NCBI GenBank assembly: GCA_963555705.1
Contig: OY743170.1
Coordinates: forward strand, 29,153,362-29,217,361
Reading direction: 5' to 3'
Source: Ligustrum vulgare
Taxonomy: Eukaryota > Streptophyta > Magnoliopsida > Lamiales > Oleaceae
Length of the DNA: 64,000 nt
Made by a program: the position numbers and the translations under genes
Shown: positions 1 through 11,721 of the stretch, in pieces
Numbering within the stretch: the first letter of the stretch is position 1
Layout of the letters: each line of letters starts with the position of its first letter
The notes under the pieces: model-generated
The model's input: the letters and a program-made list of their open reading frames with translations, nothing else
What the model was told of the DNA's origin: nothing
Databases searched by the model: none

Positions 1-102
1 ATCGTAGAGGCTTTCATGTAAGCATTGGCTACGTTGGGACAAGCCAATCAACCTAGGGGTAATGAGACACGAGGCCACGGGAGAATCTCAGAGTTTAATA
101 AA

Positions 103-960
103 CTATCTCCACATCATTTGCTAGAACTGCTGACCCTCTGGAGGCAGAAAAATGGTTAACTAAAATGGATAAAGCTTTCAGGGTTATTGGGTGCACCAAT
201 AAAGAAAAGGTAAATTTTGCCGCTTACATGCTTCAATGCGGTGCTTATGATTGGTGGTTGATGGTTCAGGGCCAACCTGAATATAATATCGACCCTTTCA
301 CTTGGGAGATGTTTACTAAGGAATTCAATGAGAAATGATTTCCCAAGAGTTTCCGCCAGCAGAAGGAAGAGGAATTTTAAAATTAGAGCAAGGGAATAGA
401 TCGGTTACAGAATATGAGGTAGAATTTGTTAGTTTTGCTAAGTTTGCTCCAGACTTAGTGAAAACTGAAGAGAGGAGGATTAGACGTTTTGATGGAGAAC
501 TTAAACCTCTAATCAAACAGACTGTAGTCCCTTTTGAACTCATAACCTACCGAGATGTAGTCAACAAAGCTCTTTTGGTGGAAAGGGCTTTAGTCATAAA
601 TAGAGAAGATGATAGAACCCAATCTTCTAACCAGAAACTCAAGGGTGGGAATTTTAAGAGATGGAATAACAATAAACAAAAAATGAAGAATGACCAGGGA
701 AGTAAAAAGAGCCATCAGTCTAACAAACAACAAAGAATGACCTGTCCGAAGTGTGGCAAGGAACACTTGGGTGAGTGCCTCTTGGGCAAGGGAGTGTGCT
801 TCAAGTGTGGGAATTCTGGACATTTTGCAAATGATTGTCAAGTTTGATTTAATTGTGGGAAGTCAGGGCATCTAGCAAAGGATTGTATAGAGAAAGCAAA
901 GACTACCCAAACACGAGTCTATACGATGTCTAAGCAAGAAGCTAAGGAGTCATCAACTGT
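103..960 (+). pseudogene. gag of element T1 (broken)
   Basis: Gag coat protein of the retroelement, which would pack the RNA in cytoplasmic particles. The capsid-like part is read in one frame to about 335 (motif EAEKWLTKMDKAF near 140-180, then YDWWLMVQG near 247-275). It then shifts frame into 335-847, which carries a basic linker and zinc-knuckle cysteines (CFKCGNSGHFANDC near 810-838). A TGA at 845-847 interrupts it just before a further knuckle-like run (NCGKSGHLAKDC). It is read toward the protease that follows. The true gag start is not obvious because the window opens inside this region. Confidence 0.8.
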
Positions 961-1020
961 AGTATCAGGTATTTTTATTTCTTTACAGCAATTTTTCTTT
1001 ATTTCTTTTGTTCTTTCCTT

Positions 1021-2902
1021 GTGTCATTCAATGCAAACTATGATCATGCACAAACATCTAGATGTATAACCTATCGTGGTAGGTACTGTGTAGGTGTGTC
1101 ACGTGACAAACTGGCAACTGTTCTTTTCGATTCTGGGGCTACTCATTCTTTTGTCAGTCCTATTTTTGCCGAGAAATTTAAATCATCCATCCCCACTACT
1201 GGGTACTCCGTTTGTCGTGTCTATACCACCCGGAGCATTATTAAATTCAAGTCATGTATTGAGAGATTGTTCAATAGTAGCTGAGGGGCAAGACTGGTTG
1301 GTAAATCTCATAGTACTTGATATTCACGATTTTGACGTCATACTGGGAATGGATTGGTTATCACGAGATTATGCTGCAATCGATTGTCATGATAAGAAGG
1401 TAGTGTTTGAACCTCCAAACAAAACTCCTTTCTGTTTTGTTGGGGTTGAGGTGAAGCCTTCTATTCCAATAGTATCAGCAATGAAAGCTTGCCAGTTGAT
1501 GAATAAAGGTTGTAGTGCTTACCCTTCTCTTGAACAAATTGCAATAGTTCGAGAATATCCAGATGTATTTCTGGATGATCTTTATGATCTACCACCTGAA
1601 AGAGAGATTGACTTTTTTATCGATTTAGTGCCTGGAACAGCTCCAATATTCAAGGCCCCGTATCGGATGGCTTCTGCGAAACTTAAAGAACTCAAAGAGC
1701 AACTACAAGATCTCATGGATAAAGGCTTTGTTGGACCTAGTTTCTCGCCATGGGGTGCTCTGGTGTTATTCGTGAAGAAGAAAGATGGTTCTATGAGGCT
1801 TTGCATAGACTATAGGGAATTAAACAAGGTGACAATAAAGAATAAATATCCGTTGCCAAGGATTGAAGATCTCTTTGATCAGCTTCAAGGTGCAGGGTAT
1901 TTTTCTAAGATCGATCTACGATCTGGTTATCATCAGTTGAGGATCAAGGAAGAGGACATTCCAAAGACAGCTTTCTGTACCAGATTTGGGCATTATGAGT
2001 TCTTGGTGATGTCGTTTGGTTTAACAAATGCTCCTGAAGCATTTATGAACTTAATGCATCGGGTCTTTAAATAATATCTAGATCAATTTGTTATAGTTTT
2101 CATTGATGATATATTGATCTATTCAAAGTCTGAGGAAGAACATGAAAGACATTTGACGATCGTGCTTCAGAAGCTTAGAGAGGAGAAATTATTTGCTAAG
2201 TTCAAGAAGTGTGAATTCTGGCTAGACAGAGTACCATTCTTGGGGCATATTGTATCAAGGGAAGGTATTGAGGTTGACCCGAGTAAAAACCAAGGCAGTC
2301 CAAAATCTGCCTACACCTTCTAACGTTAAGAAAGTTCGTATTTTCCTTGGATTAACTGGTTACTATCGAAGATTCGTAGAGGGATTTTCAAAGATTGTCT
2401 CACCTTTGACTAAGTTGACCAGAAAGGATACAAAATTTCAATGGGGTTCTGATTGTGAACAGAGTTTTGAGGAGTTAAAAATGCGGTTGACAACTGCACC
2501 CATTTTAACTATTCCGCAGGAAAATGAAGGGTTAGTCATCTATAGTGATGCTTCATTAAAAGGGCTCTAATGTGTTCTTATGTAACATGGAAAGGTGATT
2601 GCCTACGCTTCAAGGAAACTGAAGGAGTATGAGAAAAATTACTCAACCTATGATCTCGAGTTGGCAGCTGTTGTGTTTGCATTAAAGATATTGAGGCACT
2701 ATCTCTACGGGGCTAGATGTGAGATTTATACCTATCATAAAAGCCTCAAATACTTCTTCACACAAAAAGAACTGAACATAAGACAGCGCAGATGGTTGGA
2801 ACTTGTCAATGATTATGATTGTATTATTAATTATCATCCAGGCAAGGCTAATGAGGTAGTGGATGCACTTAGCAAAAATGTCACAGAGCAATAAATGTCA
2901 TA
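1021..2902 (+). pseudogene. protease, reverse transcriptase and RNase H of element T1 (broken)
   Basis: Protease is marked by [11 protein letters not shown] near 1123-1155, with the intact D-S-G triad, followed by a frameshift to the frame that runs from about 1180. Reverse transcriptase covers about 1640-2320, with [27 protein letters not shown] and the catalytic box VFIDDILIY near 2095-2125. A TAA at 2072-2074 lies just before the catalytic box, and a second frameshift falls near 2290. RNase H follows (IYSDAS near 2540, [13 protein letters not shown] near 2603), with a TAA at 2568-2570. Coding then stops at 2892, a few bases before the nested element; integrase resumes after it at 6034. Confidence 0.9.
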
Positions 2903-2907
2903 CAAGT

Positions 2908-3658
2908 TGATAAGATTCAAAGCGCAGAAGAAACGCCGGAAAGTTCCAAACTCAGGTTGTGGTTGGACGGATGAATCATGACCCGATATTCACGACGCGA
3001 TGGCTCGACGATGTGAAATAAAGAACCAAAACTTTCGAAACGCCACAAGGATTTGTCCAATCTCCCTAATAAGTTTCTGGTTTTGAACGCCACACGAAAT
3101 ATTCTTGATAAATTCGAAAACATAAGAATCCACCTATATCTTTTATTGAATCCTCAATAAAAAATGTTTATATCAAAATCAAGTATGATTATAATGAATG
3201 GAAAAAGCGTATAAATAAGCAAAATAAACCCTAGTCGCTAATGGACTCAAAATAAAGTTCTAACTAACCTAAAATAGCTAAAAACTGGAAAAGGAATAAA
3301 AATACGAAAAAGGAATTAAAAATCCGCATTATTTGCGAAAATCCTAACTTACGACTGTGACAGCATCACTTACGGCCGTAACTATTCTTCTGTTTAAGGA
3401 TTACGGCCGTGACCATAATACCTACGGCCGTAACTTTGAAAACCTGGAATTCTTCATTTTGATACGAGAGTGACTTACGGCCGTGAGAATATTTGGTTAT
3501 GGCCGTAACTTTGCTTCTGCATAATTTTTGGTTCTTTTCGACACGGTTTGATCTTCAAAGCTCGTCGAACCTGCTGAATTCTTGTTTTGGCTTTAATTAC
3601 TTGAATTTTCCCGTCAAACCTGCTTTGACTCCGATTGTCGAGGGTTCGGAACACATCA
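2908..3658 (-). repeat. 3' LTR of element E1
   Basis: 751 bp, bounded by TGATAAG and ACACATCA as read on +. Contains three pairs of the palindrome ACGGCCGT (cores at 3351 degenerate, 3372, 3403, 3424, 3477 and 3499). Spacings within pairs are 21, 21 and 22 bp. Confidence 0.92.
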
Positions 3659-4728
3659 TACCCTCCTTCTTTAGGATGATTCGCCCCGAATCATAGCTTT
3701 GTTCCTGTTTTTTCACTTCATCTCCTGGATCAAACGAAAAATTATTGCTTACATGCCATGAGTTCAATAAATTATGCTCCTTTGATTGGAAAACATGGAA
3801 GAGATGGAGCTTGAACTTCTTTTGCCATATGTAGTGTGGTTGAAGCTCCCAAACGTAATTAATCTGCAAAAAAGATTTAAACAAAATGGGGAGGGATATG
3901 TTAGCTTCATGAGGTACAAGGTATGGATCCTTGTATTCATGATAAACTACCACCAATTCCACTTCTTGAACCATGAGGTTCTTCTCTTTGCCTCTTTTCT
4001 CTTTTGCAACTTCTTGTTCAAATTTTTCATCTTCAAACTCAACCACATCTCCTAACTCCACATTTTTATCGCCATTCTCGTACACTACCTCATCACTACC
4101 CAAATGTGGATCTACCAATTTAAAACCCAAATTTTGAACTTCTCCCCCAACTTCGAATTCATTCATCTTATTATCAACAATTTCATTCTTAATCATTTCC
4201 TCGCTACCCAACTCCACCTTTTCCTCATCAAAATTTGGAGTTTATTTATTTGTTTTTAATTTCAACTCTCCCTCCTTTTCAATATCCTTATCCCCACGAT
4301 GCCTTCTATTACACCACTTTTCACTCTCCTTCCTTACCCTCCGTGAATCTTCTAGTGCTTCCTCTAATATTAACCCATATAGTGTATATGTGCTTACTCT
4401 TATCATAAACAGCCTCCCTCCTATGTCTCCAAGGTTTTCTCAATAAAATATGATAAGATTTCAATGGCACTACATCACATCATACATCCTCACTATACCT
4501 TCCCTGGGTGATAGACACTAGAACTTATTTGGTTACTTTGAAATTCTCAAACTCCCTCATCCACATCATCCTATAAGGTTTATAGTGCGGTTCTAGGGGC
4601 AATCCTAATTTTTCAACCACGGTGCTACTAACGAAATTAGTAAAGCACTTTCCATCAATTGCCAAACTGCACCCCTTATGATCCACATAACACCTAGTTT
4701 GGAATAAAGAGCCCGGATCATAATCCAT
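3659..4728 (-). pseudogene. gag/protease remnants of element E1
   Basis: Two open pieces remain on -. The right piece (4525-4728) is protease-like: TRCYVDHKGCSLAIDGKC aligns with the chromovirus pattern in which a cysteine-containing strand precedes the catalytic D-S/T-G. Here the triad reads D-G-K, so the enzyme would be dead. The left piece (3597-4217, overlapping the LTR) is acidic and lysine-rich, without a recognisable fold; it resembles the charged stretch that follows protease in the ORF at 16187-19108. Between them the frame is broken. RT, RNase H and integrase are absent. Confidence 0.65.
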
Positions 4729-4862
4729 TCTTTATGTGACGTTAAAAAAAATTCAAGAATGAAGGGATTTAGACCTCAAATAGCAAGAACGAATTTTATT
4801 GACTTGAAAGGAAATGAATATCAAGAATTTTAAAGAAACTCAAGAAAGTGGTTCTTGAATTT

Positions 4863-4893
<31 letters not shown>

Positions 4894-5215
4894 TTTTTGA
4901 ATAATGAATTTTCGAAATTAAATAAAAAATAAAAAAATAATTTTTTTTTAAATAAATCCGAAAATTCGACACGAACGCAACAAAACAAACGGAACATGAT
5001 TTGGATAATAATCAAATAAAACAAACACTTTTGACTTTTTATTGGATTTTTATATGGATCAAAAACTGAAAATTTTTACTGACACGAAGAACAAGAAAAC
5101 TCAAAAAATTGAAAACAAAACACTCAACAAGATATGGATGATTTTTATGAGACTCGATGATAAATATAAAAATCAAACTGGATAGAAAAATACATGAACC
5201 TGAATTCAAAGTCCA
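4729..5215. other. Leader of element E1 with long T tract
   Basis: No gene is seen. The stretch is AT-rich and carries a run of 26 T (4873-4898). On - this is an A tract between the primer-binding site and the gag start, the same placement as the 41-A tract at 15397-15437 in element R1. Confidence 0.6.
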
Positions 5216-5227
5216 GCTCTGATACCA
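5216..5227 (-). other. Primer-binding site, tRNA-iMet type
   Basis: On - reads TGGTATCAGAGC, the standard plant tRNA-iMet primer site, two bases inside the 5' LTR that begins at 5230. Confidence 0.9.
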
Positions 5228-5229
5228 GA

Positions 5230-6028
5230 TGATAAGATTCGAAGCGCGGAAGAAATGCCGAAAAGTTCCAAACTCAAGTTGTGGTTGGACGGATGAATCA
5301 TGACCCAATATTCACGACGCGATGACTCGACGATGCGGAATAAAGAACCACGACTTTCGAAACGCCACAAGAATTTGTCCAATCTCCCTGATAAGTTTCT
5401 GTTTTTTAAAGGCCACAAATATTCTCAAGAAATATTTGATAAGTTCGGTATTTGAACGCCACAAGAAATATTCTTGATAAGTTCGAAAACATAGGAATTC
5501 ACCTATATCTTTTATTGAATCCTCAATAAAAACTGTTTATATCAAAATCAAGTATGATTACAATGGATGGAAAAAGTGTATAAATAAGCAAAATAAAACC
5601 CTAGTCGCTAATGGACTCAAAATAGAGTTCTAACTAACCTAAAATAGCTAAAAACTGGAAAATGAATAAAAATACGAAAAAGGAATTAAAAATCCGCATT
5701 ATTAGCGAAAATCTTAACTTACGGCCGTGACAGCATCACTTACGGCCGTAACTATTCTTCTGCTTAAGGATTACGACCGTGACCATAATACTTACTGCCG
5801 TAACTCTGAAAACCTGAAATTCTTCATTTTGATCCGAATGTGACTTACGGCCGTAAGAATATTTGGTTACGGCTGTAACTTTGCTTCTGCATAATTTTTG
5901 GTTCTTTTCGACATGGTTTGATCTTCAAAGCTTGTCGAACCTGCTGAATTCTTGTTTTGGCTTGAATTACTTGAATTTTTCCTTCAAGCCTGCTATGACT
6001 CCGATTGTTGAGGGTCCAGAACACATTA
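5230..6028 (-). repeat. 5' LTR of element E1
   Basis: 799 bp, longer than its partner mainly because of an internal duplication of roughly 50 bp near 5410-5465, where the phrase AAATATTCTTGATAAG recurs in altered form. It carries the same palindrome pairs (for example cores at 5721 and 5742, 21 bp apart). Confidence 0.9.
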
Positions 6029-6033
6029 CAAGT

Positions 6034-7566
6034 TGTTCAAAAACAACTACTGATTTACATCTAAGGGTTAGAGTTGGAGATAGTCCCAAAAGGAAAGTCA
6101 GGTTATCTTGCCAATATGACCTTATAACCGACATTGTTGGAGAAAATCAAGACTCTACAGTTAGAGGACCCCAAAACTTCCAAAGTTCGCACTGAGGTAA
6201 CTGAGGGAAAGCGCACTGATTTTGTTGTCACTACAGATGGTGCCCTTCAGCACGGTAATAGATTGGTAGTCCCTAATAATAAGGAATTGAAGCAAGAAAT
6301 TATGAGGGAAGCTCATAACACTCCTTATTCGATTCACCCTGGGAAACTAAGGTGGCTCGGGATTTGAGGAAACATTTCTGGTGGATTGGTTTAAGTCGGG
6401 ACGTGGCAGATTATGTTCAGCATTGTCTCACTTGCCAGCAAATTAAGATCGAACATCAGCGACCTTCTGGCCTATTACAGCCTCTTATGATTTCGGAGTG
6501 GAAGTGAGAACGAATAGGTATGGATTTTGTTGTTGGCTTACCTAAGACGAAGAAGGGTTATAATTCTATATGGGTGATCGTTGATCGTCTTACTAAATCA
6601 GCACACTTTCTACCGGTAAAGACTACTTATAATATGGAGAAGTATGTGGAGTTATATGTAGCAGAAATAGTCAGACTTCATGGAATTCCCTTATCCATCG
6701 TGTCTGATCACGACCCAAAATTTACTTCATCATTTTGGAAGAGTCTACATAAAGCTATGGGTACTCAATTTAAATTCAGCAAGGCCTTCCACCCACAAAT
6801 ATATGGGCAGTCAGAGAGAACAATTCAAATCCTGGAAGACATGTTAAGAGCTTGTGTTATTGATTTTTCAAGTACTTGGGACAAATTCCTCCCATTGGTC
6901 GAGTTCTCCTATAACAATAGCTCTCAAGATTCTATTCGCATGGCTCCATATGAGGCACTATACGGGAGGAAATGCAGATCGCCAGTTCATTGGGCTGAAT
7001 TCGGAGAAAGAAAATTATTGGGTCCAGAAATAATACAGCAAACAGCAGAAGTTTTTGAAAAGATTTGTCAACGGATGAAAACTGCACAGAGTAGACAGAA
7101 AAGCTATGCGGACAGAAGAAGAAAACCTTTGGAATTCGCCGCAGGAGATATGATCTTTTTGAAGATAGCTCCTATGAAAGGAGTTATGAGATTCGGAAAG
7201 AAAGGAAAGTTAAGTCCACGTTTTGTTGGCCCCTTTGAAATATTTGAAAGGGTGGGTGGCTTAGCTTATCGGGTTGCATTACCACTAGCACTATCCGGTG
7301 TTCATAACGTGTTTCATGTCTCAATGTTGAGGAAGTACATTTCGGATCCCTCTCATATTCTCAGCTATGAGTCATTGGATCTTCGTGAGGATCTAACTTA
7401 TGAGGAATCACATGTGAAAATCCTAATGAAAGCAGACAAAGAACTTAGAAAGAAGAAGATAACGCTAGTTAAAGTTCTTTTGAAGAATCATGCAGTAGAA
7501 GAGGGTAATTGGGAACGCGAAGATGAAATGCGCGCCAAGTATCCACACCTCTTTGGTAAGTTTTAA
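6034..7566 (+). pseudogene. Integrase with chromodomain, element T1 (broken N-terminus)
   Basis: Joins retroelement cDNA into chromatin. The zinc-binding N-terminal domain is read at about 6300-6480 but needs a frameshift near 6350 (HPG in one frame, CLTCQQIK in another). A TGA at 6506-6508 precedes the open core at 6520-7566 (348 residues). In that core the D,D-35-E triad is visible as D2 (MDFVVGLP), D63 (VSDHDP) and E99 (GQSERTIQ), although nearby T-D is changed to I-Y. GPFEI and HNVFHVSMLRKY mark the C-terminal domain. The last 60 residues (VKVLLKNHAVEEGNWE to YPHLF) match the remnant chromodomain of plant chromoviruses. It ends 32 bp before the 3' LTR. Confidence 0.9.
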
Positions 7567-7580
7567 TTTCGAGGACGAAA

Positions 7581-7598
7581 TTTCTTTTTAGGGGGTCA
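7581..7598 (+). other. Polypurine tract region of element T1
   Basis: TTCTTTTTAGGGGG lies directly before the LTR start at 7599. The conserved CGAGGACGAAA phrase precedes it (7570-7580), as in many plant gypsy elements. Confidence 0.7.
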
Positions 7599-10102
7599 TG
7601 AACTATAATACCGTTTTTCATTTTCATGCACCTTTAGAATTTCGCATAATATTTATGTTAATGTTATTCTAAATTTTAAAATCTAATTAATTTTATGTCA
7701 ATGATTTAAATTATTTTGCAATTGAAGGACTTGGACGCCGTCTCGATTAATGTACCAATTAGAAAGTTTATAAATTGTTACATGCAATTTTATGTGATTA
7801 ATTGTCTTATTGCCTAAGCATGCTATTTTCTATGTTATTGTGTTACATCGAAGTTGGCGAGAAGTTTGGTGGCAATTGGAGAGTAAATAGAACTTATGGA
7901 CAAAGTTATGCACCTAGAGAGAAATGAGGGACCAATTTACAAATTCCAAAAGACTAAATTATAATCCTAACCTAAACCCTCATACCGCCTCTCCTCTCTC
8001 TCCCTCTCTCTCGTTACTCTCGTAATCTCTCCTCATCCCTCAGCCACCCTCTCTTGGTCTCTCATCCCTCAACAGCTTCCACCACCTCACCGACTCCTCA
8101 CCACCAGCGGTAAGCCCCTCCGCCTCCCTCTTCCCCTTTCACTTCATCGACACACCACACACACACCCACGCAGTCACGCACACTAGACACGACGCGCAC
8201 GCCCAAATGCACACACACGAACATGCACTAGAACAATGATATGTTATTGCTTTTATGTATGTATGCATTCATATTATATATGTGAAATTCTAGATTTCAG
8301 TGGTTAGGTTAAACTGCAATTTTTATATATTAAATTTTGAATTTGAGAATTTTATGATGATGCTAGTATCTATATCTAGATATTGAATATATGTAGTTTT
8401 CAGATTCTTAAATGATGATGTTATTTAATTGAATTTCTATCGGCTTACTGTTGTTTTAAATGAAAATTTTCAAATTTGAGATTCCAAATAATGAGGTTGT
8501 TTAAACTGAATTTTAGTATACATTTTTAATTATAGTTTTTATTTTCAGATTTATGAATGATTAGAACGCTAATTGGAATTGTCCATGTGAAAATTAAGTT
8601 GTGATAATTTTGAGTAGTTATGACTTTGGAATAATTTGATAAGTAAAACTCCAATTTTTCTTTCCCTTGAAGTTAAACACTTATTTCAAATGTGATATTA
8701 TGTGTTAGACATGACTTAAGGACACATTTGAGTTAAATTGTAAGTTACATAGAAGTCTCAACCTCAGTTGGGAGTTTTAAATGTGAATTGGAACTAAAAG
8801 TTATATTTTTTAATGAATGGAAATAATTAGGACATTTGGTACATTGACGTCGCGGAACCAAGACTTCCACATGCTATTTAAGTAAAGTATCTGATAAGGA
8901 CGTCAGATAAGTAAAATTCCTCTACTTTCATCAAAGTTGAATGTTTAATGTGTTTAATTGACATCCATGTTAATTATCTAATTTTAACGCCTTTAGTTTA
9001 CAATATCCATGTGTAATTAAGGAAATGTCCAAACATGCACGTTATCATGTCATTGCATAATCAAGCATGCATTGACATTGGAATTGAGAAGTCAAATGAT
9101 TTTAAATAAAAGGAATGTGTCAAGGTAAGATTTTATAAAAAGTCATGTATCCCAAGTTTTTTTAAGAAAGAATGGGTGTACTTTTAGATCATGAAAGAAG
9201 TGAGTGGAAAATGGGGGGCGGGGGACCGGCGTACTCAAATTAAGTCGCTTTGCGACGACATGTTCAACCGCTATGCGGTGGGAAAGTGAATGTTAAACTG
9301 CTTTGCGGTGAAAATGTGGATTTTAACCTGTTTCCAAATAAAAATTGCCCACTGCTCTTTGATTGACTAGAAGATACATCAAGTGAGCTCATGATGGAAA
9401 TGAAGTAAAAGTTTTGAAATGTTAAGTGAAAGTTTTAAAAGTTTGAAAGTTCTGGAAAGTATAGTAAATGGGGATACTTATTTCGAATTTTTAAAACATT
9501 TCATGTCATAAGCATGCATCGTTTGAACGAAACTTGCTTACTAAACTTTAGCTTAACCCAATCCCTCCACAACATTTCAGGTAATGAAAGTTAGGTGATT
9601 TGAGGAGAGCACTTAGCGGCAGACTCAGACAGTACTCATAATTTAATTTCTTTTAAGACTGAATCAAAGACTTTTACAAGTTTTTTTTTCATTGGTTATT
9701 CTTTTATTGCTAAATTCTTGTAATTAGTTTATTGGATTTAGTTAAAATAAGCTATGGTATTTCCCTGTGATTAGTTTATATCATATTTCGTAAGTTTAAA
9801 AACTATTTACTTTAAGATGTTATTATTGAGGAGTTTGGGAATTGATGTTGAAGTTTGATTTTGAATTGTGGCTGGATGTTGAATGTTGGATTTGGATGAG
9901 TTGAGAATTGTATATGTAATATGGGTATAATGTTCCTCTACAGGTTGGTTATGTCCAATTTATAGTGGAGACTTTGTCGAAATTTTTGTAAAATTTTATA
10001 ATAGAAAATGAAAATGTTAATGTTTTAAATGATTTATTTCTACATTTAAGTAAATAGAAGTTAACACACCTAGGTTTAAAATTTTAAACTTGGGGTGTTA
10101 CA
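7599..10102 (+). repeat. 3' LTR of element T1 (2.5 kb)
   Basis: Starts TGAACTATAATACC (a mutated form of TGTAATACC seen in the solo LTR at 47591) and ends GGGGTGTTACA. Identity to the solo LTR at 44748-47591 (opposite strand) is visible at both ends, at the phrase GGACTTGGACGCCGTCTCGA near 7725-7745, at the CT/CA-rich stretch 7985-8225 (probable transcribed leader) and at the hairpin repeats 9244-9309. No protein gene is seen in this 2.5 kb. Confidence 0.9.
9244..9309 (+). repeat. Three hairpin repeats in T1 LTR
   Basis: Cores GTCGCTTTGCGAC (9244), ACCGCTATGCGGT (9267) and ACTGCTTTGCGGT (9297) are short inverted repeats with a 3-base loop, spaced 23 and 30 bp. In the sister LTR three cleaner copies are spaced exactly 30 bp (45524, 45554, 45584). 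Confidence 0.8.
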
Positions 10103-10619
10103 CTAAGAATCACAAACCACCAATCCATCAATACATGCACATTCTAACCATTCTACCCCCAAACTTGCTCTTTTGAGTTGTTTGGTTATTTAGGGTAAGG
10201 ATGTCTAATGATCTATGTTTTGGGATAAATAGTCACTCCTAAGTTCAGTTGCATCTATTTACCTCACAAGTATAAAATATATCTTTGCACAAGTAGTAAC
10301 TTAACAAAGGCTATGTGCTAATAAAGATGAAATTAAGCAAGTCATGACTAGTAAATGAAATTCAAGTTTTAATGTTGTCCAACTATTCGAGCCAAAACTC
10401 AATTTGCATCATATCATCTCCTAGGTAATAAACATGTCAACACAAATTTCATAATTTTCATATATATATAGAAATTTAGTTATTCAAAACAGAACGGCAC
10501 TACATACCCCCAAACTTGACGCATTCATTGCCCTTAATGGATAAACAAAAGGAGAAACCAAATTCAGTACGTAGCAAAATATTAAGAGTGCTGGATAGAT
10601 AAAAGGTTCAAAATACTTC
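10103..10619. other. Non-coding 3' region of Athila-A
   Basis: No gene is seen. Two purine runs on - (TCAAGTTTGGGGG at 10507-10519 and CAAGTTTGGGGGTA near 10155-10168) resemble the polypurine-tract-like phrases that follow the last ORF in Athila elements. Confidence 0.55.
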
Positions 10620-11721
10620 CCATCATGTGTGCACGTCTACAAATCAGACGGTATAGGTGCATCTGGGTGCCTCTACCTCTCTAAAGCTGACAATCTAACC
10701 TCCATAGATGCCAAGCAGGTGTTGAAGAGCATCAGCTCGGCATGAATCTCTCTCAAAGCACAGTGTGCTGAGCGCTGCTCCTTTCCAATCCTTGCCTGCA
10801 TCAATGCACAGGTGCGCCTGTCTAGCAAATTGATTTGCCGCTGCTATGCCATCTACGTCTCTCTCAAGGCAGGAAGAAAACGACCATGAGCTATCATCTC
10901 AACCAACATCTGTCTCATAATTCTGTCGTCCCCCTCCTGGACTGGAGCTGGTGCTGCTGGGGGGAGCTGGTACAGGCTCCACAGGTGCTGCAGGCTGGGG
11001 TAGATGTGTTGAAGCCGGTAACTGAACTGGTGGTACCTGAGGTACTCATCCACCTATGCTCCAATCTCATGTCCTACGACAGATCGTGCCCTCCGGATCT
11101 GAGGACTCCTCATGCGGCATCAACTCTGCTCCCTTCGATAAGCATAACGAAGAGATCAGGCTCGGGAACATCACCTGTCGTAAGCTGTCAATCTATTATG
11201 CCAATGTCACAATAAAGTCAAATATAAGTTGCTCGAGGTCTAACTTCCATCTCCTAGCCAAATGATGAATCAGTCTTGCCCTGCCTTTATTGGAATCTGT
11301 CCAAAGCTCGCTCAATAATTGTCGGAGATAAACAAATCCAACGTCCCCGAACCCATGTCTTGTGGAAGTGATTTGAACCATCAGTGTCTATCTCCTGATT
11401 AGAATTTGCCAATAATTCCTTGACCAATGTGGGATAAACTAGATGGGGTGTGCCACCTACCTTTTGCCATCCGACGGTCTCAATCAAAGTAACTAGCTCG
11501 ATGTCTGGAAAATCACCAAGGACAAGTTCTTTCTCAAACAAAATCCGTTGTCCTTTAAGAATGACGTCAAACCTCCTTTTTTCTTCAGCGCCCATAAATC
11601 TCTCCAAATTGTTCAAGTCATCCAAGTCCAACTCATCATCGGAAATGGGAGCCTTCATCTTCCTCGTAGAAGGCCCCGCCTTCTTTTTCCCTTTTTCAGA
11701 GGTAGTTGCATTGGGAGGCAT
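10620..11721 (-). pseudogene. Athila ORF in env position (plant transposon protein), broken
   Basis: The best piece is 11287-11721 (144 residues). It has a basic/proline start (TSEKGKKKAGPSTRKMK), then a globular part with RRFDVILKGQRILFEKELV and the end SPTIIERALDRF. This matches the family known as the Athila downstream ORF or putative plant transposon protein, of unknown function. A stop and frameshift near 11287 break it. Reading resumes in other frames to about 10620, where alanine/proline-rich and coiled-coil-like sequence (EQRSAHCALREIHAEL near 10740) is typical of the C-terminus. No signal peptide or convincing membrane segment was seen, so an envelope role is only positional. Confidence 0.7.

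Larger units (their letters stand above)
2908..6028 (-). mobile_element. Non-autonomous LTR retrotransposon (E1) nested in T1
   Basis: Two direct repeats (2908-3658 and 5230-6028) bound a 1.57 kb interior. The 5-bp target duplication CAAGT is present at 2903-2907 and 6029-6033. On - the 5' LTR is the right-hand copy: a primer-binding site for tRNA-iMet lies directly inside it (5216-5227), and a purine run next to the left copy (plus-strand pyrimidines 3661-3672) serves as polypurine tract. The interior holds only decayed gag and protease pieces and no RT or integrase, so it depended on another element for movement. The left terminus of the right LTR copy has mutated from TG to TA on -. Confidence 0.93.
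1..10102 (+). mobile_element. Ty3/gypsy chromovirus, Tekay/Del-like (copy T1), 5' end outside window
   Basis: Order on + is gag, protease, reverse transcriptase, RNase H, integrase, chromodomain and a long 3' LTR; this order defines Ty3/gypsy, and the C-terminal chromodomain places it among chromoviruses. The 5' LTR lies left of the window, so no TSD can be checked; the base run after the 3' LTR is CTAAG (10103-10107). All coding parts carry frameshifts or stops. A smaller element (2908-6028) splits it between RNase H and integrase. Its LTR family recurs as a solo LTR at 44748-47591. Tekay/Del assignment rests on the long LTR and the integrase/chromodomain style, and was not tested by phylogeny. 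Confidence 0.9.

Noticed and set aside
1021..2902. Endogenous pararetrovirus (caulimovirid) origin of RT
   Set aside because: RT is followed by RNase H and then integrase with a chromodomain, flanked by LTRs and TSDs, which fits Ty3/gypsy.
10620..11721. Calling the Athila downstream ORF an envelope gene
   Set aside because: Only its position suggests this; no signal peptide, cleavage site or clear membrane anchor was seen.
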